The notes under the pieces were generated by a model. That model was not told where the DNA came from, did not search any database, and saw only the letters and a list, made by a program, of their open reading frames with translations. The translations under genes were made by a program, and so were the position numbers. Positions 8,804 through 17,748 of a stretch of 64,000 nucleotides of DNA are shown piece after piece; the first letter of the stretch is position 1; each line of letters starts with the position of its first letter. The DNA is from Candidatus Electrothrix rattekaaiensis. Lineage in GTDB: Bacteria > Desulfobacterota > Desulfobulbia > Desulfobulbales > Desulfobulbaceae. Location of the stretch: assembly GCA_032595675.1 (NCBI GenBank), contig JAVQMD010000001.1, positions 1,644,640 to 1,708,639 on the forward strand. The letters are read 5' to 3'.

Positions 8804-9510
8804 ATAATAACGAAGAGGGGAGCAGCGAAAAGAAAAGTTTTTCTATCCGATTAATCGGCCCGGCGATTATTGCTCTTATTCCGGTAGTCGCTTATCTGCT
8901 AGGCATCAGCTTTTATCAAGGCTACTTGAGCACATTTGGTGTTAATTCAGATATTTTTCCTATATCAACCCAATATGTTTACCTCAACGCCTACTATGCT
9001 GTTACGCATATTTTGTTCAAATTTCTTTCCAATATCCTTTCTGCTTTTGAGCTTCTTAAACAGATAGATTTTCCTTTTGTATTTATTATTCTGTTAAATA
9101 TTTTGAGTCTCGCAGCGGGGTTTTGGTGGTTAAAGAAAAAAAATACAACCCGTATAGAAAAGTCTATCACAATAGTCTGCATAGTATTACTTCTTTACCC
9201 GTTCTTACTGTTATTGTTACTGGGTACAGCTATATTTTGGTGGTCCCCCTCTCGCATAGCTTCTCTAGCAGGCCAAAAAATCGCCGAAGAAAAAATTGTT
9301 AAATTTACAAAAAATGGCTGCACTCCCGACCAAAAAACCGAATTGGTCCAGATAGATAACTGTTCTGTCATTCAAGACAAAGATGGTAATGTCCTGCATG
9401 AAGGTTTGCTTATCGCAATAAACGACAAAGACATCGCGATGTTCAAAAAGGATGGAATCTATACTTTTCCCCGTCAAAATGACTGGTTAATCCGAAGAAA
9501 ACTTCACTAA
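8800..9510 (+). CDS. Hypothetical membrane protein coupled to ispG
   Basis: The frame overlaps the ispG stop by four bases. Three hydrophobic helices are visible (about residues 18-42, 80-108 and 123-152), followed by a soluble C-terminal domain of about 85 residues that contains a CTPDQKTELVQIDNC pair of cysteines and an NDKDIAMF segment. The base composition is more AT-rich than ispG, which hints at a recent or less constrained gene. I do not recognise a family and infer no function beyond a membrane location. Confidence 0.65.
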   Translation: MNNNEEGSSEKKSFSIRLIGPAIIALIPVVAYLLGISFYQGYLSTFGVNSDIFPISTQYVYLNAYYAVTHILFKFLSNILSAFELLKQIDFPFVFIILLNILSLAAGFWWLKKKNTTRIEKSITIVCIVLLLYPFLLLLLLGTAIFWWSPSRIASLAGQKIAEEKIVKFTKNGCTPDQKTELVQIDNCSVIQDKDGNVLHEGLLIAINDKDIAMFKKDGIYTFPRQNDWLIRRKLH

Positions 9511-9520
9511 GCTTATCCTC

Positions 9521-10696
9521 ATGATAACCATAGGCATAGAACACCTTATCGCAGAGCCCCCGCCCTCTTTCGCAGGCAAACGCCTCGCCCTACTCTGCAA
9601 TCAGGCCTCCACAGACCGCCATTTTCACCACAGTCGCGACCTGATCATGCAGGCCTTTCCCGGTCAGCTGACCTGCCTGTTTTCCGCGCAACACGGTTTT
9701 TTCAGTGAAAAGCAGGATAACATGATCGAGTCGGATCATACCACCGATGCAGCCAGCGGCTTACCGCTCTTTTCCCTGTACGGCGAAACAAGAAAACCGA
9801 CAAGTGCCATGTTTGACCATTTCGACATCCTGCTCATTGATCTTCAGGATGTAGGCACTCGTGTATACACCTTTATCTGGACCGTGGTCTACTGTCTCCA
9901 GCGGGCTGCGGAAACCGGAAAGAAGGTGGTGGTGCTGGATCGCCCCAATCCAGTGGGTGGGCATCTTGTTGAGGGCAACCTGCTCAAACCGGCATTTCGC
10001 TCCTTTGTCGGTCTGTATGAAATCCCCATGCGGCACGGCCTCACTATGGGTGAGCTGGCCCTGCTCTGCAACCGAGAAATGGGGATCCATGCCGAACTTG
10101 AAGTCATCAGGATGCAAGGTTGGCAGCGGGAGATGTTTTTTACAGATACCGGCTTTCCTTGGGTTTTCCCTTCGCCCAATATGCCCAACCCGCTGACAGC
10201 CCTTGTCTATCCCGGCCAAGTGATCTGGGAAGGCACCAATATCTCAGAAGGACGGGGCACCACCCTGCCCTTTGAGTTAGTAGGTGCCCCGTTTATTGAT
10301 CTGATGCAGGTACAGGAAAGCATGTCCAGACTTCATCTGCCGGGCTGTGTGCTCAGGGATCTTGTCTTTGAACCGACCTCGGGAAAATGGGCCGGACAGC
10401 CCTGCACGGGCTTTCATCTTCATGTTACAGAACCCCATGCCTTTCGTTCCTACCGCCTGAGCTTGGCCCTTTTTCAGACCTTGTTCCGCCTGTATCCTGA
10501 AGAATTCGCCTATAAGCAGCCGCCCTATGAGTATGAGTACGACCTCCTGCCAATGGATCTGATCCTCGGTGACATGGAACTGCGTAAGGCCCTGGAAAAA
10601 GAATCGGATATTATAGAGCTGGAGCGTTCCTGGCAGGAAGAATTGGAGGCCTTTGATGTCCTGCGCAAAGCTGTTTTTCTTTACCCTGCCGACTGA
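9521..10696 (+). CDS. Exo-beta-N-acetylmuramidase NamZ-like (DUF1343)
   Basis: DUF1343 signatures are clear: RLALLCNQASTDRHFHH, FSAQHGFFSEKQDNM, FDILLIDLQDVGTRVYTF, VVVLDRPNPVGG, and VIWEGTNISEGRGTTLPFE. The founding member, NamZ of Bacillus subtilis, releases terminal MurNAc from peptidoglycan fragments. The protein is full length (391 aa) and has no signal peptide, so it would act in the cytoplasm on recycled muropeptides. It starts 10 bases after the membrane-protein gene and precedes lpxD by 50 bases. Confidence 0.87.
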   Translation: MITIGIEHLIAEPPPSFAGKRLALLCNQASTDRHFHHSRDLIMQAFPGQLTCLFSAQHGFFSEKQDNMIESDHTTDAASGLPLFSLYGETRKPTSAMFDHFDILLIDLQDVGTRVYTFIWTVVYCLQRAAETGKKVVVLDRPNPVGGHLVEGNLLKPAFRSFVGLYEIPMRHGLTMGELALLCNREMGIHAELEVIRMQGWQREMFFTDTGFPWVFPSPNMPNPLTALVYPGQVIWEGTNISEGRGTTLPFELVGAPFIDLMQVQESMSRLHLPGCVLRDLVFEPTSGKWAGQPCTGFHLHVTEPHAFRSYRLSLALFQTLFRLYPEEFAYKQPPYEYEYDLLPMDLILGDMELRKALEKESDIIELERSWQEELEAFDVLRKAVFLYPAD

Positions 10697-10746
10697 ATAC
10701 GCTATACTCCTCCGCATAACCTTTTTTACTCCATTTATAAAAAAAC

Positions 10747-11799
10747 ATGAAAACAGTAACCCTTGACGAATTAGCCGCTCTTGTTAACGGAAAAATCATT
10801 GGTGATTCTCAGCTTCGAGTAACCAGCCTGAACAGCCTGGATCTGGCAGAATCAGGACAGCTGACGTTTGTTAATTCGATAAAACTGGCAGATAAATTGC
10901 TCGGAAGCAGGGCCTCGGCCTGTATTGTTCCGAGGAATTATTCAGAGGCGGACATCTCCTTACTTCAAGTTGAGAATGTTGATCTTGCCTCAGCCCGAAT
11001 CCATAATTATTTATTAGAGGAAGACTTTCAGGCCACTGGAATTCATGATCGGGCCGTTATCGGTGCGGACTGTTCCATCAGCGAGCAGGTTTCCATTGCC
11101 GCCCTGGCTTGTATCGGTGATCGGGTTCAGATCGGCGAGCGAGTGCGGATTGCCCCTGGAGTTGTCATTGGCGACGATGTGCAGATCGGTGATGACTGCG
11201 TGCTTCATGCCAATTCCGTGGTCGCTTACGGCTGCACCCTTGGTAACCGGGTCACCCTGCACCACGGAGCTATAATCGGCAGCGACGGTTTCGGTTTTGC
11301 CACAGATCCTAAAACAGGCATCCATGTCAGTAAACCCCAAGTGGGCACGGTTCGTCTTGATGATGATGTACAGATCGGAGCAAATTCTTGCGTGGACCGG
11401 GCAGCCTTTGGCCTTACCCACGTAAAAAGCGGGGTGCGCATAGATAATCAGGTTATGATAGGGCATAATTGTGTTATCGGTGATAATTCAATCCTGGTCG
11501 GCCAGTCGGGCATGGCTGGCAGCTCGACCTTGGGCCGGAATGTTGTGCTGGCAGCACGGGCTGCGGTGGGCGGTCATATCCATCTTGATGACGGAGTTAT
11601 GGTGGCTGCTCTGTCTGGTGTGCATAATGATCAGAAAAAAGGTGCTGTTGTTGGTGGAGTTCCAGCTGTTGACGTTAAAAAATGGGGTCGGGCTGCTGCT
11701 GCCTTTACCCGTCTTCCAGAGATGGTACGAGAAGTGAAGCGACTCCGCAAAGAGCTGGACCGCCTGATAAGCGAGCTGAAATCCTCTGATGAAAAGTAG
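10747..11799 (+). CDS. lpxD: UDP-3-O-acylglucosamine N-acyltransferase LpxD
   Basis: LpxD adds the second acyl chain in lipid A synthesis. The N-terminal uridine-binding domain (MKTVTLDELAALVNG, about 1-100) is followed by a left-handed beta-helix of hexapeptide repeats (about 105-310). The catalytic histidine region (IDNQVMIGHNCVIGDNS) is near residue 240, and the C-terminus is helical. The 350-residue length is standard. It shows that the organism makes an outer membrane with lipid A. The gene stands without the usual bamA-skp-fabZ neighbours. Confidence 0.96.
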   Translation: MKTVTLDELAALVNGKIIGDSQLRVTSLNSLDLAESGQLTFVNSIKLADKLLGSRASACIVPRNYSEADISLLQVENVDLASARIHNYLLEEDFQATGIHDRAVIGADCSISEQVSIAALACIGDRVQIGERVRIAPGVVIGDDVQIGDDCVLHANSVVAYGCTLGNRVTLHHGAIIGSDGFGFATDPKTGIHVSKPQVGTVRLDDDVQIGANSCVDRAAFGLTHVKSGVRIDNQVMIGHNCVIGDNSILVGQSGMAGSSTLGRNVVLAARAAVGGHIHLDDGVMVAALSGVHNDQKKGAVVGGVPAVDVKKWGRAAAAFTRLPEMVREVKRLRKELDRLISELKSSDEK

Positions 11800-11867
11800 A
11801 CCAAGAAAAATAAGTGTCATGCCCTCAAAAACAATGATCTAGTGACTACCATTCTCCTGAACCTCTG

Positions 11868-14093
11868 ATGTTCTCTCATCTCCGAAAAAGATGCAGGATC
11901 AATCCGCTCACTATCACAGGGGTTCTTCTTACACTCTTCTTTATCCTTCTCTCACAGTACGACCCTCCCCTCCTCCATGAATTACGTCTGAAATCCTTTG
12001 ATTTTTTTCTTCAAAATAACCCGGCTCCGCTGTCTGACCCTCGGGTAATTATTGTTGATGTTGATTCAGAAAGTCTGGAAGAGCTCGGGCAATGGCCTTG
12101 GCCCCGCAAGCGTATTGCCGAGTTATTGCAAAAAATCACCTCAGCTGGGCCTGCTGTTGTCGGCCTTGATATGATCTTTGCCGAGCCGGACAGCAGTTCC
12201 CCCCATCTTCTGGGTGCCTTAGACGATATTAAAAATGCCCCTGCAGCTGTGCGAGAATATCTGCAAAGCCTGCCTGATTACGACCGATCTCTGGCCCAAG
12301 CCTTGGAAGAAAGTCCTGCCCCTGTGGTGCTGGGATATGTCTTTACCGGCTCAGCAAAAGATGAAACAAAAGATGAAGCTCAACAGCAGAGAAAGCTCCC
12401 CCGGAAAGGGAACTTCCTTTTTTATGGTCAGGAGCCTTTGCCCTTTCTCTATCCCTTTAGCGGGGTGGATTCAAGTTTAGAAATGTTTGAGCGTACCGCC
12501 CAAGGCATCGGTTTCTTAAATATTATCCCGGATCAGGATTCCATTATTCGCAACATCCCCTTGGTGGTCAATTATAAAAACAAGGTCTATCCCAGCCTGA
12601 TCCTGTCTATGTTGCAGGCTGCTACTGGAAAAAAAACCATTGCGCTGAAAACAGACCAAAACGGTATCCGTACTGTTCAGGCAGGGGGGTACCGCATTCC
12701 CACAAATATGCATGGAGAGCTGATCATCAATTTCAGCGGCCCAGCCCGCACCCTACCCTATGTTTCAGCACATAAAATTTTATCAGGACAATTTGATGCA
12801 GATCTTTTTCAAAATGCCTATGTCCTGATCGGAACCTCTGCCCCTGGTCTTTTTGATCTTCGGGCTGTGCCTACAGACCGAGTTTTTCCCGGCGTTGAGC
12901 TCCACGGACATGCCCTGAACACCATTCTGAGTAAGAATTTCCTTCATCGTCCCGAATGGGCCAAAGGAGCTGAACTGCTCTATATCTGCTGCATAAGCCT
13001 CCTCTTAATCCTCGTCTTGTCGCGAATGGATGCAGCCAAAGGTGCTTTGCTCGTCCTTCTCCTTTCTCTTGGGGTATCTGCCTTTTCTTTCTGGTGCATG
13101 CGTTACTACCATCTTCAAATTGACATGGTTTACCCTTTGATTGCCACGTGGCTGCTGTTTACGGTGCTTACCTTTTATAGCTTTATCACCGGAGAAAAAA
13201 AAATACGCCGACTGCGCTCCACTTTTTCTCATTATCTCTCCCCGGAAGTAGTCAAAGAGTTGCTCAAAAAACAGGACGATCTTGTCCTGGACGGCGAAGA
13301 ACGAGAGCTGAGTATCCTTTTCTCCGACATCCGCCGCTTTACCGCAATGGCGGAAATGATGTCACCAGACGACCTCTGCGCCTTTCTTAATGAGTATCTC
13401 ACGCCTATGACAGAGGCTATTATGGAACGGCGGGGCACTGTGGATAAATTTATCGGCGATGCCATCATGGCCTTTTGGAATGCACCTCTGGATACGCCCA
13501 ACCATGTTTTTAATACCTGCGAATGTGCCCTGGCTATGCTCAATAACCTGGAAGAGCTCAATACATCATGGAGACAAAGGCAACTCCCAGAAATCCGGAT
13601 AGGCGTGGGGATTCATTGTGGAGTGGCCCGGGTGGGTAATATGGGGTCGCAGCAACGGTTTGATTACACGATTATGGGTGATGCCGTCAACCTCGCCTCT
13701 CGCCTTGAAGGGTTGACCAGACTCTATGGCACTGATATCCTGGTTAGTGATGCGGTATATGCTATACTCAAAGAAACCGACTTCTTTTTCCGCCGGATTG
13801 ATACGGTTCGGGCCGTTGGCAAAACAACCCCGGTGACCTTGTATCAGTTGGCGGGATTGCGCAAGGATCAGACATCTGAGACTCTTCAGGAGATGCATGC
13901 GTATTATGCGGCCCTTGATCTCTATAATGCAGGTGCGTTTGCCCAAGCAGATCAAGCCTTCCAGGCCTTGAAAAAGATATCTCCCTATGAACGCCTCTAT
14001 CAGGTCTATAGCGAACGATGCGCCCGTATGAAAAACAATCCTCCAAAGGAATGGAGCGGGATTACGGACATCCAGATGAAGAGAAGCCTTTGA
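11868..14093 (+). CDS. CHASE2-domain adenylate/guanylate cyclase
   Basis: The order is a short cytoplasmic N-terminus, a first membrane helix (about residues 18-34), a large periplasmic CHASE2 sensor (about 40-345), three closely spaced helices (about 355-440) and a class III cyclase domain (about 465-640). The cyclase has the metal aspartates in LFSDIRRFT and DKFIGDAIMAFW, and YTIMGDAVNLASRLEGL. After it come about 100 residues of helical, TPR-like sequence. It should sense an unknown periplasmic signal and make cAMP; cGMP is not excluded. The gene is 68 bases after lpxD and 19 before the next. Confidence 0.92.
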   Translation: MFSHLRKRCRINPLTITGVLLTLFFILLSQYDPPLLHELRLKSFDFFLQNNPAPLSDPRVIIVDVDSESLEELGQWPWPRKRIAELLQKITSAGPAVVGLDMIFAEPDSSSPHLLGALDDIKNAPAAVREYLQSLPDYDRSLAQALEESPAPVVLGYVFTGSAKDETKDEAQQQRKLPRKGNFLFYGQEPLPFLYPFSGVDSSLEMFERTAQGIGFLNIIPDQDSIIRNIPLVVNYKNKVYPSLILSMLQAATGKKTIALKTDQNGIRTVQAGGYRIPTNMHGELIINFSGPARTLPYVSAHKILSGQFDADLFQNAYVLIGTSAPGLFDLRAVPTDRVFPGVELHGHALNTILSKNFLHRPEWAKGAELLYICCISLLLILVLSRMDAAKGALLVLLLSLGVSAFSFWCMRYYHLQIDMVYPLIATWLLFTVLTFYSFITGEKKIRRLRSTFSHYLSPEVVKELLKKQDDLVLDGEERELSILFSDIRRFTAMAEMMSPDDLCAFLNEYLTPMTEAIMERRGTVDKFIGDAIMAFWNAPLDTPNHVFNTCECALAMLNNLEELNTSWRQRQLPEIRIGVGIHCGVARVGNMGSQQRFDYTIMGDAVNLASRLEGLTRLYGTDILVSDAVYAILKETDFFFRRIDTVRAVGKTTPVTLYQLAGLRKDQTSETLQEMHAYYAALDLYNAGAFAQADQAFQALKKISPYERLYQVYSERCARMKNNPPKEWSGITDIQMKRSL

Positions 14094-14112
14094 GCTGCAA
14101 AGGAGATCAGGC

Positions 14113-14718
14113 ATGACGCTCCTGATTTTTGGCTGGATACTCTGGTGTACCCTGCACAGTCTGCTCATCACCGGTGGGATCAATGAACGGATCCGCAAAA
14201 AAGGTGGTATGCTGCTCGGAGCCTATCGGTTGATCTACAGCCTGTTTTCCGCCCTCAGCCTGCTTCCCCTGCTTTGGTACCAATACAGCTTGCCCCAGCA
14301 GGTGATCTTTTCCTGGGCTGGTTGGTTACGCCTTCCCCAGGGGATCCTGCTGATCTATGCGTTGGCCATGCTCTATGGCGGCAAGAAGGTCTATGATGTT
14401 GAATACCTTGTTGGAATCAGGCAGTGGCGGAATTATCGCCGGGGAGAGGAAAGCCCCTCCCTGCCCTTTACCTGTCAAGGGGCCTTGGCCTATGTGCGCC
14501 ATCCCTGGTACAGCAGTGGCCTGCCCATTCTCTGGACTGTAGGACCGATCACTGATGCCAATCTAGCACCCCGGATTATCCTGACCCTTTATCTCATCAT
14601 TGGCACCCTGCTGGAAGAGCGCAAGCTGGTTAAAGAATTAGGCGAGCCGTATCTGCGCTATCAGAAGCAGGTGCCTATGCTTATTCCTTGGCGGGGCCGG
14701 GTGAGATTATCCGATTGA
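14113..14718 (+). CDS. Membrane methyltransferase-like protein (NnrU/ICMT/PEMT type)
   Basis: Five or six hydrophobic helices are followed by the signature of membrane methyltransferases: YVRHPWYSSG (about residues 125-134) and, near the end, LLEERKLVKELGEPYLRYQKQVPMLIP. These bind S-adenosylmethionine in isoprenylcysteine and phospholipid methyltransferases. The substrate cannot be named. It follows the cyclase by 19 bases with AAGGAGAT before the ATG, so the two genes share a transcript. Confidence 0.72.
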   Translation: MTLLIFGWILWCTLHSLLITGGINERIRKKGGMLLGAYRLIYSLFSALSLLPLLWYQYSLPQQVIFSWAGWLRLPQGILLIYALAMLYGGKKVYDVEYLVGIRQWRNYRRGEESPSLPFTCQGALAYVRHPWYSSGLPILWTVGPITDANLAPRIILTLYLIIGTLLEERKLVKELGEPYLRYQKQVPMLIPWRGRVRLSD

Positions 14719-14843
14719 TTTTATTTGGGCGACCGATTTATCGACCGACACGTCGGGCACCCGCAATATGTCGATTTGTCGTGTAGAAATTTGTAATCAC
14801 GGAGATTTTATAAAAATGATTCGGCATTGTCCCTGTAACGACT

Positions 14844-15027
14844 GATTCATGATAGGTATCACGGCAGATTCATGATAGGTATCACGGCAGATTCATGATG
14901 GGTATCACGGCAGATTCATGATGAGTATCACGGCAGATTCATGATGAGTATCACGGCAGATTCATGATGAGTATCACGACAGATTCATGATACGTATCAC
15001 GACTGATTCGCGTCGGGTATCACGACA
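14844..15027. repeat. Minisatellite, eight 23-bp units
   Basis: Eight head-to-tail copies of a 23-base unit beginning GATTCATGATAGGTATCACG run from 14844. The first six are nearly identical, the seventh and eighth diverge. Each unit contains the palindrome TGATA-nn-TATCA. The array ends 25 bases before the leader-distal end of the CRISPR array. The other bases between 14719 and 15052 show nothing I can name. Confidence 0.9.
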
Positions 15028-15052
15028 AAGCAATTGCATTTGGACAGGGTTT

Positions 15053-17280
15053 ATTTCAATCCACGCCCCCGTGAGGGGGCGACCAACAAGATTCAATAAT
15101 CCACCAATACCTGTCAAGTTTCAATCCACGCCCCCGTGAGGGGGCGACATGGTCCCTTGGTACGGGACATGCACGGTCTCGTTTCAATCCACGCCCCCGT
15201 GAGGGGGCGACAACCGACCCGCTTTTATTCTCCGCGCTTGCGCGGGTTTCAATCCACGCCCCCGTGAGGGGGCGACCGACCATGCCCCAAGCACGGGGCA
15301 TATGGTGGGTTTCAATCCACGCCCCCGTGAGGGGGCGACCTCCAACGCAATCAGCCGTTCCCGATCAAAAGCTGTTTCAATCCACGCCCCCGTGAGGGGG
15401 CGACAAACGTCGGCCTCTGCTTAACCTTACTCCTTTTAGTTTCAATCCACGCCCCCGTGAGGGGGCGACGGGAAAAAGAAATTTATCGACGAATCCACAG
15501 GAGAGGTTTCAATCCACGCCCCCGTGAGGGGGCGACAAATTAAAAGGTTTGCTTTCCATGAGGATTACTCTGTTTCAATCCACGCCCCCGTGAGGGGGCG
15601 ACCCCAAGTGCAAAATATCCAAGGCTATATATCAAGTGTTTCAATCCACGCCCCCGTGAGGGGGCGACAGGCACCCTGTTGCTGATTACCCTATACCGCC
15701 TGTTTCAATCCACGCCCCCGTGAGGGGGCGACGTGTTAAAGGGCTATCTGCGACATAACTGGGATGTGTTTCAATCCACGCCCCCGTGAGGGGGCGACGA
15801 CGTAAAAGGAGTCGCTGATAACTCAGAGTTTCGTTTCAATCCACGCCCCCGTGAGGGGGCGACGGGAAAAAGAAATTTATCGACGAATCCACAGGAGAGG
15901 TTTCAATCCACGCCCCCGTGAGGGGGCGACAAATTAAAAGGTTTGCTTTCCATGAGGATTACTCTGTTTCAATCCACGCCCCCGTGAGGGGCGACCCCAG
16001 TGCAAAATATCCAAGGCTATATATCAAGTGTTTCAATCCACGCCCCCGTGAGGGGGCGACAGGCACCCTGTTGCTGATTACCCTATACCGCCTGTTTCAA
16101 TCCACGCCCCCGTGAGGGGGCGACGTGTTAAAGGGCTATCTGCGACATAACTGGGATGTGTTTCAATCCACGCCCCCGTGAGGGGCGACGACGTAAAGGA
16201 GTCGCTGATAACTCAGAGTTTCGTTTCAATCCACGCCCCCGTGAGGGGCGACGGGAAAAGAAATTTATCGACGAATCCACAGGAGAGGTTTCAATCCACG
16301 CCCCCGTGAGGGGGCGACAAATTAAAAGGTTTGCTTTCCATGAGGATTACTCTGTTTCAATCCACGCCCCCGTGAGGGGGCGACCCCAAGTGCAAAATAT
16401 CCAAGGCTATATATCAAGTGTTTCAATCCACGCCCCCGTGAGGGGGCGACAGGCACCCTGTTGCTGATTACCCTATACCGCCTGTTTCAATCCACGCCCC
16501 CGTGAGGGCGACGTGTTAAAGGGCTATCTGCGACATAACTGGGATGTGTACCACGCCGTGCGCGATACGGTTCTTCAATCCACGCCCCCGTGAGGGGCGA
16601 CAATTTAACACCTAGACCGGACGTAAAAGGAGTCGCTGATAACTCAGAGTTTCGTTTCAATCCACGCCCCCGTGAGGGGGCGACAAGATTTTTATACCCA
16701 CCGTTGAGACCGGGAACGTTTCGTTTCAATCCACGCCCCCGTGAGGGGGCGACATCAAAGATTATCAAACTGATATCGGAGTGTCCGTTTCAATCCACGC
16801 CCCCGTGAGGGGGCGACCTCGGCACGGGATCAGTGACTTACTCAGACTGGATCGTTTCAATCCACGCCCCCGTGAGGGGGCGACATCCTCGCTCGATCTA
16901 CGCAACCTCACCCCCACGGATCGTTTCAATCCACGCCCCCGTGAGGGGGCGACCTAGGAGACGGGAGATTTGTTACCTTTTTCCGGGGTTTCAATCCACG
17001 CCCCCGTGAGGGGGCGACGTGGAGAATCGGAGACACGTAAGCATAGGCGGCTGTTTCAATCCACGCCCCCGTGAGGGGGCGACAACCTTTGCGAGCTTAT
17101 CCCACGCGACAACACGGACGTTTCAATCCACGCCCCCGTGAGGGGGCGACCTGTCGATTCTCTGGTGGCTGCTTCTGTTTCCGGGTTTCAATCCACGCCC
17201 CCGTGAGGGGGCGACCTAGGAGACGGGAGATTTGTTACCTTTTTCCGGGGTTTCAATCCACGCCCCCGTGAGGGGGCGAC
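15053..17280 (-). CRISPR. Type I-C CRISPR array 1 (about 34 repeats)
   Basis: About 34 copies of a 31-bp repeat (GTTTCAATCCACGCCCCCGT... ending GCGAC on the + strand) are separated by 32-37 base spacers. The sequence class is that of type I-C repeats, which are transcribed in the opposite sense (ending GGATTGAAAC), so the array should be read from the minus strand with its leader on the right. The distal first repeat begins with A rather than G. A block of six spacers occurs three times in tandem (from about 15470, 15864 and 16254). Several repeats in the second and third copies lack one or two G residues. An aberrant join lies at 16544-16622. The spacers at 16954-16987 and 17216-17249 are identical. 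Confidence 0.97.
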
Positions 17281-17452
17281 TGTCAAGCTGCAACCGACTG
17301 TTACCGCTCGACGAATTACTGCATTTGCGCGAACCGCATTTTTCGGACGCGATCGCAAAGAGCAAAAGATGCTCTTTTTCGTAAAAACCTCCTGATTTCA
17401 ATATGTGCGAACCTCCCGTATTTTTCTGTCTACTAGAGGTTCGCGCAACCAT
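17281..17452 (-). promoter_or_regulatory. CRISPR leader of array 1
   Basis: The roughly 170 bases to the right of the last repeat are nearly the same as those to the right of array 2 (39681-39851), including TTTTTCGGACGCG, GATGCTCTTTTTCGTAAAAA and an inverted repeat GCGAACCTC / GAGGTTCGC around a T-rich centre. This shared flank identifies the leader and fixes the array direction. It would hold the crRNA promoter and the adaptation anchoring sites. Confidence 0.85.
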
Positions 17453-17456
17453 TTTG

Positions 17457-17483
17457 GTAGGAGCGAGCGACGGGGTCGCCCAG
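17457..17483. repeat. GTAGGGGC-type palindromic element (variant)
   Basis: A short inverted repeat beginning GTAGGAGCGA and ending GGTCGCCCAG lies at the outer edge of leader 1. A closer consensus copy stands in the same place beside the relic leader at 40244-40268, so the leader and this element were probably duplicated together. Confidence 0.55.
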
Positions 17484-17748
17484 CGAAAAGGGAAGCAGGT
17501 TAACAAACTGACAAAAACAAAGATAACCGATGCCTTGCAAGAGAGCAACCGATTATGAAATATAATCAGATGAGTATTTATTACACATATCAACCAGAAC
17601 TTCAGAGAGATAAAACACGCACACCTGACAACATCTGCTTGACTCAGCTGCTTTTTCATGTCATTACATCTGAGAAAAACCATGCGGCAGCAACGTCGCC
17701 AATCGCTCCCTGCTGCTGAACCGACCAACTACTCAGGTAGAGATCATA

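Noticed and set aside
15918-17271. Several open frames inside the CRISPR array with FNPRPREG-type repeats
   Set aside because: They are translations of the CRISPR repeats, not proteins. The same holds for 39064-39405.
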